A stretch of 64,000 bases of DNA from Geothrix oryzisoli (GTDB taxonomy: Bacteria; Acidobacteriota; Holophagae; Holophagales; Holophagaceae), in contig NZ_JAKZLB010000001.1 in the NCBI RefSeq assembly GCF_022808865.1, forward strand, positions 930,001 through 994,000. The letters run 5' to 3'. The notes under the pieces were generated by a model. That model was not told the DNA's origin and made no database searches. It saw nothing but the letters and a program-made list of their open reading frames with translations. This document shows, piece after piece, positions 7,431 through 15,702 of this stretch (position 1 is its first letter; the number at the start of each line of letters is the position of its first letter). The translations under genes were made by a program, and so were the position numbers.

Positions 7431-8383
7431 GATTCGGAATCCTTCGGGAAAGGGATGGCGGGACGGGTCACGGCGCGGAGGGCCAGGCGCGCAGCGGCGT
7501 GCTCGCCGCGGGAGGCGCGCAGGTCGAAGGGGGTTCCGGCCGGCAGCTGCCCACGCATGGCCTCGGAAATGAGCGGATGCAGCGTGGCGGCCCGGCCGCT
7601 GAGCGCCACGGGGCGGGGACCGAAGCGGGTGATCAGGGTTCGGGCGAGCCGGGCGAGTTCGAGTCCCGCCCGGCTCAGGATGGCCCGGGCTTCCGGATCG
7701 CGATCGGCGGCCTTCGCCACGGCCAGGGCGAGGCGACCCACATCCCCGCGGCTGCCGCCGTACACATACTGCCGGGTGTGGTCCCAGTCGGTCCCGCCCA
7801 CGAGGTCGAACAGCTCCCGGGCCAGGGCCGAATCGCGCCAGGTGCCCGGCCGCTCGTCCTCGGCGCGCCAGACGTGGCGCAGCGCCTCCCGGGCGATCCA
7901 GAAGCCGCCGCCGGCGTCGTCGATGATGACGCCGTGGCCACCGGCGCGGTGCAGCGTGCCCTGGGCATCGACAAAGGCGGCGATGGAGCCCGTGCCGGCA
8001 TAGACCATGTAGCCCTCGTCCGGCCTGAAGAGATCCAGGTAGGCCGTCTCGACATCGCTGCCGACCGTGACGGCCTGGTCCGGCAGATCGAGCGCGGCTG
8101 CGATGAGCCGGAGGAGTTCCTCATTCGTGTCGCCGGACCCGGTCAGGCCCGCATGCACCCGGACGGGCCGGCCCGCGGCCAGGACTGCGCCCCCAAGGGC
8201 CTTCAGGGTCTCGACGAGCTGGGTCCGGCCCGGCCCATGGAGGTCGACGGCGGAGAACCCGCGCACATGACCTTCCGCCGCGGCCTCTCCCGAGGGCCCC
8301 ATGAGCGCCCAGCGGGTCTCGGTGCCCCCGGCATCGATGCCGAGAACGAGTAAGCCCGTCGATGCTTCAGCGTCCTGTTGCAT
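7427..8383 (-). CDS. BadF/BcrA-family N-acetylhexosamine kinase
   Basis: A 318-aa ASKHA-fold sugar kinase related to eukaryotic-type GlcNAc kinase and bacterial MurK. The phosphate-1 motif VLGIDAGGTETRW is near the N-terminus, the phosphate-2/glycine-rich segment is YAGTGSIAAF, and GGGFWIAREAL carries the connect region. It would phosphorylate GlcNAc and/or MurNAc to the 6-phosphates used by nagA and murQ in the same operon. I prefer the ATG at 8383 (a GA-rich AGGATGAGGA lies seven bases upstream) over the ATG at 8395, which leaves no room for a Shine-Dalgarno. The gene begins immediately after the GHL10 stop and overlaps amiD by 4 nt. MurNAc versus GlcNAc specificity cannot be read from the sequence. 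Confidence 0.82.
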   Translation of the reverse strand: MQQDAEASTGLLVLGIDAGGTETRWALMGPSGEAAAEGHVRGFSAVDLHGPGRTQLVETLKALGGAVLAAGRPVRVHAGLTGSGDTNEELLRLIAAALDLPDQAVTVGSDVETAYLDLFRPDEGYMVYAGTGSIAAFVDAQGTLHRAGGHGVIIDDAGGGFWIAREALRHVWRAEDERPGTWRDSALARELFDLVGGTDWDHTRQYVYGGSRGDVGRLALAVAKAADRDPEARAILSRAGLELARLARTLITRFGPRPVALSGRAATLHPLISEAMRGQLPAGTPFDLRASRGEHAAARLALRAVTRPAIPFPKDSES

Positions 8384-8398
8384 ACCGGTCCTCATCCT

Positions 8399-9931
8399 TC
8401 ACTTCCGCTGATCCATGATGGCCGCGGCCGGGCTTTCCAGGCCCGTCGGCCCCACCGAAAAAGCGCGGACGGACTCCAGCGGTTGACCGCCGGACCGGGC
8501 GGGAAGGGCTCCGCCTCCGGCCGGCAGCGTGAAGAACCGCCAGGCCTCGCCGTACCGGCCCCAGAGGGCCAGGAGGCGGGCATCCCCCCCGCCCGTCCAG
8601 GCCACCCGGACTTCCGTGGCGCCCGCCTTCGCCCCTTGCAACCAGACCGAGGGCGGAGGAGGAGTGCTGCCTCCGAGCCATTCCGCCGTGGGAACCAGGG
8701 CCGGGCCGGCGTAGAGCTCCGTGAGGCGGTCCGCGATCCCGCCGGCGTTCGATCGCAGGGCCGCCATGCTGAAGTGGGCATGCCCTGGCACGCCGCCCCG
8801 GGACCGGGTCAGGCGGATCTGCTCGATGATCTCCGCCGCCGGCCACGGCTCGGGCGCGACCGTGCGGCTCGTGAACAGACCCGGCCACACCGGCCGGCCT
8901 TTGGGATTCTGCGCCCGCCAGGTGTCGAGCAGGGTGCCGAAGGGCTGGCCGGCCGCCTCCCGCTTCCAGTAGAGCTGGGGCATGAGGTAGTCCACCCACC
9001 CCCGCTCGAGCCACACTTCGGCATGCGCGTAGAGCTCGTCGTACTGGCTGAAGCCGTTGACGCCGGGGGGGCGGCGATCGGGCCGGCCGAGGCCGAAGGG
9101 GCTCACGCCGACCCGCGCGTACGGTTTCTCGCGATGGACCTCGCGGTAGACCCGCTCCAGGAACCGGTCGACGTTCTGCCGCCGCCAGTCGGCGCGGGAA
9201 ATCGTCCCGCCGCTCTCCCGGAAGGCGCGCCACGAGGGGTCGTCCGGGAAATCCACCGCCTGCCCCGCGTCGTTCTTGACCGGGTACGGATAGAAATAGT
9301 CGTCGATGTGCACGCCGTCCACATCGTAGCGATGGACAACATCGAGGATGACGGCGACGACATGGTCCACCGCCCCGGGCTCCCCGGGATCCAGCCAGAG
9401 CTGGTCACCGTAGCTCCGGACCAGATCGGGGCGGGCGCGGGACAGGTGGTTGGGCGCGGAGGCCGATCGGGCTGAGCTGGCCCGCACCCGGAAGGGGTTG
9501 AACCAGGCGTGCAGCTCGAGGCCCGCGCGATGGGCTTCCTCGATCCAGAAGGCCAGCGGGTCGTAGAAGGGCTCGGGGGGCCTGCCCTGGGTCCCGGTCA
9601 GGAACTCGGACCAGGGCTCGAGCGGGGAGGCATAGAGGGCATCGGCGGAAGGCCGGACCTGCAGGATGAGCGCGTTGAGCCCGATGGCCCGGGCCTTGGC
9701 GATGATGTCGCGGACCTCGGCCTGCTGGGCCTCGACGGGTTCCTGGCGCCGACTGGGCCAGTCGATGTTCGCCACCGTGGCCACCCAGGCCGCGCGGAAC
9801 TCCCGTGGGGCCGGGGGCGGATTCGCGGGGGACCGCCGTCCATCAGGCACCACCCGGGTCAGGCAGCCCACGAACAGCAGCAGGACGCAGGGGCCCAGGG
9901 CGCGGAGCCGGCTCAGACTTTGACGAACCAC
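8399..9931 (-). CDS. GHL10 family glycoside-hydrolase-like lipoprotein (DigH-like)
   Basis: A 510-aa lipoprotein with a Glyco_hydrolase-like 10 domain (PF02638 type). The N-terminus reads LGPCVLLLFVGCLTR, a signal with a lipobox-like LFVGC. Family motifs include FRAAWVATVANIDWPS, NALILQVRPSADALY, WFNPFRV, DGVHIDDYFYPYP and GWVDYLMPQLYW; the acidic pair in HIDDYF is the likely catalytic or ligand region. The E. coli relative DigH (YddW) cleaves denuded glycan strands, that is, peptidoglycan stripped by amidases (family knowledge). Co-transcription with an amidase fits that use. A C-terminal beta-rich extension begins at about residue 400. The start is taken as the GTG at 9931, preceded by GGAGG, overlapping the upstream membrane-protein gene by 19 nt. 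Confidence 0.78.
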   Translation of the reverse strand: MVRQSLSRLRALGPCVLLLFVGCLTRVVPDGRRSPANPPPAPREFRAAWVATVANIDWPSRRQEPVEAQQAEVRDIIAKARAIGLNALILQVRPSADALYASPLEPWSEFLTGTQGRPPEPFYDPLAFWIEEAHRAGLELHAWFNPFRVRASSARSASAPNHLSRARPDLVRSYGDQLWLDPGEPGAVDHVVAVILDVVHRYDVDGVHIDDYFYPYPVKNDAGQAVDFPDDPSWRAFRESGGTISRADWRRQNVDRFLERVYREVHREKPYARVGVSPFGLGRPDRRPPGVNGFSQYDELYAHAEVWLERGWVDYLMPQLYWKREAAGQPFGTLLDTWRAQNPKGRPVWPGLFTSRTVAPEPWPAAEIIEQIRLTRSRGGVPGHAHFSMAALRSNAGGIADRLTELYAGPALVPTAEWLGGSTPPPPSVWLQGAKAGATEVRVAWTGGGDARLLALWGRYGEAWRFFTLPAGGGALPARSGGQPLESVRAFSVGPTGLESPAAAIMDQRK

Positions 9932-11055
9932 TTCTTCCTCCACATCCCCCAGGCGACCCCGTACATCGCCAGGTTGAACAGCAGCGCGAAGGCGAGCGAA
10001 GCGTTCTCGGGGGAGATCGGCAGCCTGGCGAGGGCCTCGAAGGCCCGCTCCTTCAGGGACACCGGCCCGGCGGAGCCGGCAATCGTCACGGTCTGCAGCA
10101 CCCGGGCGACCACCCCCGAGCAGACGAACAGGAACAGGGCATTCATCCCATAGATGGTGAGCGGGAGGCAGACCCGCCTGGCCGCATCGCGCACCGCGGC
10201 CGGAGCCTCGTCCAGGGCGGCGTGGAACGCGGCCAGGAAGAGGCAGGCCCAGCCCGAGGTGTAGAGCACGTAGGAGGGCGTCCAGAGGTTCTTGTTGATC
10301 GGAATGAAATACGCCCCTAGGCCGGCGCCGAGGCCGAGCAGCGCCAAGCCGGCCAGGAGGAGCCCATGGGACCTGGGCCTCCGCCCCGGCGAGGCGAGGA
10401 ACCACCCCGCCAGGGCCCCGGAGAGCAGGCTGGCCGTGGCCGTCAGGGTCCCCACGAGGCCCTCCGGATCCCAGGTCCGGGCCCTGGCCCAGAGATGGCC
10501 CCCGAGCAGCAGGCGGTCCAGCCAGGCTCCGAAATCCTGGCCCGGTTCGAGGCGGCCGGCGGCGAGGAGGCCATCGGCCCCGCGGACGGGCACCCAGAGC
10601 ATCAGGACCAGGTACAGCCCGAAGCAGCCGAGGGCCGCGGCCAGGGCGGCCCGCCACCGGCCCCAGAGGACGACGGGCGCGCCCAGCACGACGGTGAGGG
10701 CGATCCGCTGGAGCACCCCGGGGACGCGCAGCGTGGACAGATGGAAGGCCGGGATCAGGTTGAGCACCAGTCCGATCCCGAAGATGATGGCCGCCCGCCG
10801 GAGGATGCCGCGGAAGATCGCGGGGCGGTCGCTGCCCGCACGGGCCTTGGCGCCGAGCGAGATCGTCATGGCGAGCCCGGCCGCGAAGAGGAAGAAGGGG
10901 AAGATCAGATCGGTGAACGTGCAGCCGTTCCACTCGGCGTGCTCGAGCGGCCCGTAGACGTGCTTCCAGCTGCCGGGGTTGTTCACCAGCACCATGCCGG
11001 CGATCGCGAACCCGCGGAAGGCGTCCAGGGAGGCCAGTCGCCGGGAGCCGGTCAT
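9913..11055 (-). CDS. NagX/HGSNAT-like multipass membrane protein
   Basis: A 380-aa integral membrane protein of the DUF5009/NagX family, related to the acyltransferase part of lysosomal heparan-alpha-glucosaminide acetyltransferase. The signature SLDAFRGFAIAGMVLVNNPG at the N-terminus and WNGCTFTDLIFPFFLF are typical, with about ten hydrophobic segments following. NagX genes recur in bacterial N-acetylglucosamine utilization clusters, where a transport or transmembrane acetylation role has been proposed but not firmly shown. Its start overlaps the AmpG-like gene by ATGA and its stop overlaps the GHL10 gene. Placement between permease and hydrolase suggests it moves or modifies amino sugars at the inner membrane. 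Confidence 0.8.
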   Translation of the reverse strand: MTGSRRLASLDAFRGFAIAGMVLVNNPGSWKHVYGPLEHAEWNGCTFTDLIFPFFLFAAGLAMTISLGAKARAGSDRPAIFRGILRRAAIIFGIGLVLNLIPAFHLSTLRVPGVLQRIALTVVLGAPVVLWGRWRAALAAALGCFGLYLVLMLWVPVRGADGLLAAGRLEPGQDFGAWLDRLLLGGHLWARARTWDPEGLVGTLTATASLLSGALAGWFLASPGRRPRSHGLLLAGLALLGLGAGLGAYFIPINKNLWTPSYVLYTSGWACLFLAAFHAALDEAPAAVRDAARRVCLPLTIYGMNALFLFVCSGVVARVLQTVTIAGSAGPVSLKERAFEALARLPISPENASLAFALLFNLAMYGVAWGMWRKKWFVKV

Positions 11056-12347
11056 GGCTGTTCCCTCCGGCCGAAGGCGGGGTCGATGCGCAGAAAGGCC
11101 GTGAGGAGGATCGAGGGCAGCGTCGCGCAGCACACCCAGATGAAGAAGTTCAGATAGCCCAGCCGCTCCTGGATCCAGCCGCTCGCCATGCCCGGCAGCA
11201 TCATGCCCATGGCCATGAAGCCGGTGGCGATGGCGTAGTGGGCCGTCCGGTGGGGTCCTTCGGCGATCATGACCATGAACATGATGTAGGCCGTGAAGCC
11301 GAAGCCGTAGCCGAACTGCTCGAGGGCGATGGCTGTGGCCACGGTGGCCAGTCCGCCGGGCCGGAAGAGGGCGAGGTAGACGAAGGCCAGGTTGGGGATG
11401 TGGACGGCCACGGTCATGGGCCACAGCCACCGCCGGAGCCCCATCCGCGAGATGACATACCCGCCCACGAGCCCGCCGGCCGTGAGGAAGACCACGCCGA
11501 CCGTCCCGTAGGCCAGCCCCACCTGCGCGGTGGTCATGCCGAGGCCGCCCTTCGCCGCCGGATCCAGCAGGAAGGGGGTCACCATCTTGATGGCCTGGGC
11601 CTCGCCCAGACGGAAGGTGAGCAGGAACCCCAGCACGAGGAGGATGTCCCGGCGCGCGAAGAAGCTCCGGAAGGTGGCCACGGATCCGGAGAGGAGGCCC
11701 GTCTTCTCGCCACTGGGGCCATCCAGACTCGGCCGCGGAAGCACCAGGCGATGCCAGGCGAAGGCACCGAGGAAGAAGAGGCCGAGGGCCGCGAACACGG
11801 TCATCCAGGCGCGCCTGGGGTCGCCGGATCGTTCACTCAGCTTGCCGGCGAGGAAGACCAGTCCGCCCTGCCCCGCGATCATCGCGGCCCGATAGAAGGC
11901 GCTGCGGAGGCCCACGAAGGCCGCCTGCTGCTTCTCGGGAAGCGCCAGCAGGTAGAACCCGTCCGCCGCGATGTCGTGGGTGGCGGACGCGAAGGCCACG
12001 ATCCAGAACATGGCGAGGGTGAGCCGGAAGAAGGAGGGGGCCGGGATCGTGAGGGCCAGCAGGGCGAACCCCACGCCCATCGCCCCCTGGAGGAGGACGA
12101 TCCAGGCGCGCTTGGTGCCCAGCAGGTCCACGACGGGCGACCAGAGGGGCTTGATCACCCACGGCAGGTACAGCCAGCTCGTGTAGAGGGCGATGGCCGT
12201 GTTGGGGATGCCCATGTTCTTGTAGAACACCACCGACAGGACCATCACGGTGACGTAGGGGAGCCCCTCGGCAAAGTACAGGGAGGGGACCCACGCCCAG
12301 GGGGACTGGGGCCGCTGTGCGGCCGGTGGCGGGGCCAGGTCCGGCAC
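11052..12347 (-). CDS. ampG: AmpG-like MFS muropeptide permease
   Basis: A 431-aa MFS transporter with about 12 hydrophobic segments. The N-terminal YFAEGLPYVTV followed by LYLPWVIKPLWSPVVD is characteristic of the AmpG/PAT subfamily that imports GlcNAc-anhydro-MurNAc muropeptides or acetyl-CoA. The mid-sequence HDIAADGFYL and SAFYRAAMIAGQGG agree. The GTG start lies two bases after the murQ stop and the 3' end overlaps the NagX-like gene, so it is an integral member of the amino-sugar operon. Import of disaccharides or muropeptides into the cytoplasm is the contextual role. AmpG itself is identified at family level only, since related permeases carry other solutes. Confidence 0.82.
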   Translation of the reverse strand: MPDLAPPPAAQRPQSPWAWVPSLYFAEGLPYVTVMVLSVVFYKNMGIPNTAIALYTSWLYLPWVIKPLWSPVVDLLGTKRAWIVLLQGAMGVGFALLALTIPAPSFFRLTLAMFWIVAFASATHDIAADGFYLLALPEKQQAAFVGLRSAFYRAAMIAGQGGLVFLAGKLSERSGDPRRAWMTVFAALGLFFLGAFAWHRLVLPRPSLDGPSGEKTGLLSGSVATFRSFFARRDILLVLGFLLTFRLGEAQAIKMVTPFLLDPAAKGGLGMTTAQVGLAYGTVGVVFLTAGGLVGGYVISRMGLRRWLWPMTVAVHIPNLAFVYLALFRPGGLATVATAIALEQFGYGFGFTAYIMFMVMIAEGPHRTAHYAIATGFMAMGMMLPGMASGWIQERLGYLNFFIWVCCATLPSILLTAFLRIDPAFGRREQP

Positions 12348-12349
12348 GC

Positions 12350-13246
12350 TCAGTCCCTCAGCGCGGCGCGCACGCTGCCCTGGACGGCCGAGAGACGCTC
12401 CCGGGCCTGGTCGGGCGGAAGGCCCTTCAGGAGCGAGACGATCGCGGGCTTCACCTGCGCATCACAGGCCTCGAAGGCTTCCCGGGCCCGGACCTCGTCC
12501 GCGCCCGTGGCCAAGGCCACCAGGCGGATCGCGCGGCGCACCAGCTTCGCGTTGGTGGGACGCACGTCGACCATGAGGTTGCCGAAGACCTTGTGCAGCT
12601 TCACCATCACGGCCGACGAGAAGGTGTTCAGGGCGATCTTCTGCGAGGTGCCGGCCTTCAGGCGCGTGCTGCCGGAGATGACCTCCGGGCCGGTATCGAG
12701 GGTGATGCCGACCTCCGCCCCTGCCGTCAGGGGGGCCTCCGGATTGTTCGCGATGCCGATGGTGAGGGCTCCGGCGGACCGGGCGGCCGCGAGGGCGCCC
12801 AGGGTGTACGGGGTGGCCCCGGAAGCTGCGAGCAGGATCACCACGTCGTGCGGCCCGGGCTTGAGGGCCAGAAGGTCCTGCGCGCCCCACTCCTGGTCAT
12901 CCTCGGCCCCTTCGACGGCCTGGTAGATGGCCGGCGGGCCGCCTGCCAGGATCGCGATGGAGCGGTCGTGGGGCCAGGAGAAGGTCGGGTTCAGCTCCAC
13001 GCTGTCGAGCAGGCCCAGTCGGCCGGAAGTCCCCGCCCCCACGTAGATGAGACGGCCGCCCTGCTCGAGCCGGGGGACCGCGGCGTCCACCGCCTGCGTG
13101 AGCTGCGCGGCGGCGTTCCGGACCGCGCGGGCCGCCACGGCCTGGTCGTCGACGAGCACCTCGACGAGCCGACCGGTCTCGTATTCATCCAGGTGCTCAT
13201 GCCCTGGGAAGGGCTGTTCGGTGCGAGGGGGCAGCATGGCGTTCAT
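12350..13246 (-). CDS. murQ: N-acetylmuramic acid 6-phosphate etherase
   Basis: A 298-aa SIS-domain lyase that removes the D-lactyl ether from MurNAc-6-P, giving GlcNAc-6-P and D-lactate in the cytoplasm. Recognised by LDEYETGRLVEVLVDDQ, the sugar-phosphate loop YVGAGTSGRLGLLDSVE with NPTFSW after it, EGAEDDQEWG, LAASGATPY, and the long VISGSTRLKAGTSQKIALN segment that is nearly invariant in MurQ. Length matches the family (about 300). It overlaps the upstream SIS gene by 4 nt and is followed two bases later by the AmpG-like permease. Its product feeds NagA and the SIS deaminase encoded just upstream. This gene is the best single marker that the locus handles peptidoglycan sugar rather than chitin. 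Confidence 0.95.
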   Translation of the reverse strand: MNAMLPPRTEQPFPGHEHLDEYETGRLVEVLVDDQAVAARAVRNAAAQLTQAVDAAVPRLEQGGRLIYVGAGTSGRLGLLDSVELNPTFSWPHDRSIAILAGGPPAIYQAVEGAEDDQEWGAQDLLALKPGPHDVVILLAASGATPYTLGALAAARSAGALTIGIANNPEAPLTAGAEVGITLDTGPEVISGSTRLKAGTSQKIALNTFSSAVMVKLHKVFGNLMVDVRPTNAKLVRRAIRLVALATGADEVRAREAFEACDAQVKPAIVSLLKGLPPDQARERLSAVQGSVRAALRD

Positions 13247-14262
13247 CGTGTCCTTGTGACTTTCGAGAGGTGCTGCGGATGGTCTGGGTCGAAGCCCCGG
13301 GCCCGGGAGAGGGCCTCGACCATGGGGTAGAAGCTCTGGATCGCGGTCACCGTGTCGAGTTCCGGATGCGGGGCGGGCACCAGCGGGAGCATGGTCCCGG
13401 GCGTGTCGGGCGGGGCGGCGAGCAGCACGCGCGCGCCCTTGGCCCGGAAATCGTCGGCCAGGGCGATCAGGCCGGCCTGGGCCGGCCCCCGCGGAGCGAA
13501 GATCAGGAGCGGAAACCCTGCCTCCACGATGGCCATGGGGCCGTGCCGGACCTCGGCGCCCGAGAAGGCCTCCGCCTGGATCCCACAGGTCTCCTTTAGC
13601 TTGAGGGCCGCCTCCTGGGCAATGGCCAGGCCGGTGCCCCTCCCCAGGATGAACAGCCGGTCCACAGGGGTCAGCGCCTGGACACCCGCTGTCCAGTCGG
13701 CCGAGGCGGCGTGTTCGAGGGCCCGGGGCAGTTGGGCGAGGCCCTCCGTGAACTCCGGATCCTGCTCCCAGGCGGCCACGATCCGGGCCCCGGCCACGAG
13801 CTGGCCGATGAACGACTTCGTGGCGGCCACGCTCCGCTCCTCGCCAGCATGCAGGGGGAAGACCCGCGAGGCTTCCCGGGCCAGGGGCGAATCGGCGGCA
13901 TTCACCAGGGCCACCGTGGTTGCCCCGTTCTTGGTGAAGTAGCGCATGGGGTCGACCAGATCCGGGCTCTGCCCGGATTGGGAGAAGGCCATCACGAGCA
14001 GGCCGGGCCGGGCCAGGTTCGCGTGGTAGAGCGTCACGAGCGACATGGGCAGCGAGGTCACGAGCTTCCCGAGGCGCGCCATGATGAGGTAGCCCGTATG
14101 CTGGGCCGCGTGGTCCGAGCTGCCCCGCGCGAGGGTGAGGATCCCCGTCGGGGGGTTCAGCCGGAGGAAATCGCCGAAGGTCCGGTACTCCTCCAACCCG
14201 GAGGCCAGGAGGCGCGCCACCGCGGCGGGCGCCTCGCGCGTTTCATCGAGCATCCGGGTCAC
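13243..14262 (-). CDS. Double-SIS glucosamine-6-phosphate deaminase/isomerase (NagB-II type)
   Basis: A 339-aa protein with two SIS domains resembling the isomerase half of GlmS but without the N-terminal glutaminase domain. Such proteins (NagB-II, AgaS or FrlB types) typically deaminate GlcN-6-P to Fru-6-P and ammonia. Motifs include LARGSSDHAAQHTGYL, SQSGQSPDLVDPMRYF, ERSVAATKSFIGQL, LGRGTGLAIAQEAALKLKETCGIQAEAF and EVRHGPMAI. The GTG start at 14262 has an AAGGAG sequence upstream and overlaps the end of nagA by 20 nt. It acts directly after NagA in the pathway. No separate classical nagB is in the window, so this gene probably completes the route to fructose-6-phosphate. Confidence 0.87.
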   Translation of the reverse strand: MTRMLDETREAPAAVARLLASGLEEYRTFGDFLRLNPPTGILTLARGSSDHAAQHTGYLIMARLGKLVTSLPMSLVTLYHANLARPGLLVMAFSQSGQSPDLVDPMRYFTKNGATTVALVNAADSPLAREASRVFPLHAGEERSVAATKSFIGQLVAGARIVAAWEQDPEFTEGLAQLPRALEHAASADWTAGVQALTPVDRLFILGRGTGLAIAQEAALKLKETCGIQAEAFSGAEVRHGPMAIVEAGFPLLIFAPRGPAQAGLIALADDFRAKGARVLLAAPPDTPGTMLPLVPAPHPELDTVTAIQSFYPMVEALSRARGFDPDHPQHLSKVTRTR

Positions 14263-15367
14263 GCCAGACTCCTTCCAGGAGAACGCCCTGGAGCGACAGG
14301 TCGCCGTCCAGCACCACGGCGTCGGCCATGGCGCCTGGGACCAGACGTCCGCGATCCGACAGGCCGAGGTGATCCGCGGCGTTCGTGGAGAGGCACCGCG
14401 CGGCTTCGGCCAGGCTCAGGCCGAGGCCGTCCACCAGGTTGCGCAGGGCCTGATCCATGGTGAGCGCCGACCCCGCCAGCGTGCCGTCCGGCAGGCGGAC
14501 ACCGCCGAGGCACTTCACCACCTTGTGGCGGCCCAGCCGGTACTCGCCATCGGGCATGCCCGCGGCCGAGGTCGAGTCGGTCACGCAGTACAGACGGGGG
14601 ATGGCGCGCTTCGCGGCGAGGATCGCTCCGGGATGGACGTGCAGCAGGTCCGGGATGATCTCCGCGTACTCCGCCCACGCGAGGGCGGCCCCCACCACGC
14701 CCGGGTTGCGGTGGTGCAGGCCGGGCATGGCATTGAACAGGTGCGTGAAGCTGCTGGCGCCATGATGGAGGGCTTCGACGGCCTCCTCGTAGGAGCCCTC
14801 CGTATGGCCGATCTGGACGCGGATGCCCTCGGCCAGCAGCTCGCGGAAGGCCCGCAGGTTGGCCGGGATCTCCGGCGCGAGGGTGACGAGGCGGATCGGC
14901 GCGAGGGCGTGGAGGCGCCGAAGCTCAGCCAGGTCGATGGGGCGGGCATGGTCCGGCTGCGCCCCGAGGCGTTCCCGGTTGATGTAGGGGCCTTCCAGGT
15001 GGACGCCCAGGATGCGTGCGCCGTTCGAGGGCCGGACCTGGACATGGGGAGCCAGCCCCCGGAAGGCGGCCTCCAGATCCTCCCAGGGCGCCGTCATGGT
15101 GGTGGCGGCGATGGCCGTGGTGCCGTGACCGGCGTGGAACTGCGCCACCCGGGCGGCGGCGCCCCCGCCATCCATCACGTCGTGCCCGCCGCCGCCGTGC
15201 ACGTGCAGGTCGATGAAGCCCGGAAGGATGATGGGAAGCGCTCCCTTCCTCGCGGCCGCTTCCTCGACGGGCGCACCCACCACCTGGATGATCCGGCCGT
15301 CCGGACCGATCTCCAGCGCCCCTGACCGGAAGCCCTGGGGCGTGAGCACCACACCTTCGAGGCGCAT
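14243..15367 (-). CDS. nagA: N-acetylglucosamine-6-phosphate deacetylase
   Basis: Amidohydrolase (374 aa) converting GlcNAc-6-P to GlcN-6-P and acetate. Metal and substrate motifs are present: DLHVHGGGGHDVMDG, GVHLEGPYIN, IGHTEGSYEEA, THLFNAMPGLHHR and VTDSTSAAGMPDG, the Asp in the last being the catalytic base. It is the first gene of the nine-gene operon on this strand; the stop lies inside the next gene's 5' end. The ATG at 15367 is taken as start; a GTG immediately upstream (15370) is possible. Products go to the SIS deaminase. Promoter elements should lie in the 335-bp divergent gap upstream. Confidence 0.94.
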   Translation of the reverse strand: MRLEGVVLTPQGFRSGALEIGPDGRIIQVVGAPVEEAAARKGALPIILPGFIDLHVHGGGGHDVMDGGGAAARVAQFHAGHGTTAIAATTMTAPWEDLEAAFRGLAPHVQVRPSNGARILGVHLEGPYINRERLGAQPDHARPIDLAELRRLHALAPIRLVTLAPEIPANLRAFRELLAEGIRVQIGHTEGSYEEAVEALHHGASSFTHLFNAMPGLHHRNPGVVGAALAWAEYAEIIPDLLHVHPGAILAAKRAIPRLYCVTDSTSAAGMPDGEYRLGRHKVVKCLGGVRLPDGTLAGSALTMDQALRNLVDGLGLSLAEAARCLSTNAADHLGLSDRGRLVPGAMADAVVLDGDLSLQGVLLEGVWRDPDAR

Positions 15368-15702
15368 CACGCCGGCCTCTGGGGCTGGTCGTCCCGCGGC
15401 TGGGGTTCCCGCTGCCCTCGGGCGCGGAGGACGGCCCCGGTCATAGCGGAAATGGATGGGGCGAGGGCGGAGAACATTTGAAAAAACCTTACCGGCGTTC
15501 CAACCCTTTGGCGAGCGGCATTCCAGATTCTCGCGGCGTATGCGGCGATCCTTCTCCTGGCCTCATCCACTCCCCTCGCACGGGGATCCGGATGACTTGC
15601 GGGGAACAAGTCGGCAGCTGGAAGGCCCGCAAGGCCGAGGCTCCTTGACCCTGGCCCAGCCCCCTGTGCCACCATCCATCCATTGCCACAAGGATGCTCC
15701 TC
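15368..15702. other. Divergent intergenic region, nagA operon / symporter
   Basis: A 335-bp non-coding interval between the nagA operon (minus) and the sodium:solute symporter gene (plus). It should hold both promoters. The only sigma-70-like element I can point to is TTGACC at 15645-15650, without a convincing -10 partner. A short A-run (ATTTGAAAAAACC) near 15475-15487 is the only AT-rich patch. No clear repressor palindrome, RNA gene or ORF with coding character was found. Confidence 0.5.

Noticed and set aside
9932..10933. N-terminal extension of the GHL10 frame into the NagX-like gene
   Set aside because: The extended part is Arg/Pro/Gly-rich shadow of the membrane protein; a GTG with GGAGG and a lipobox signal lies at 9931.
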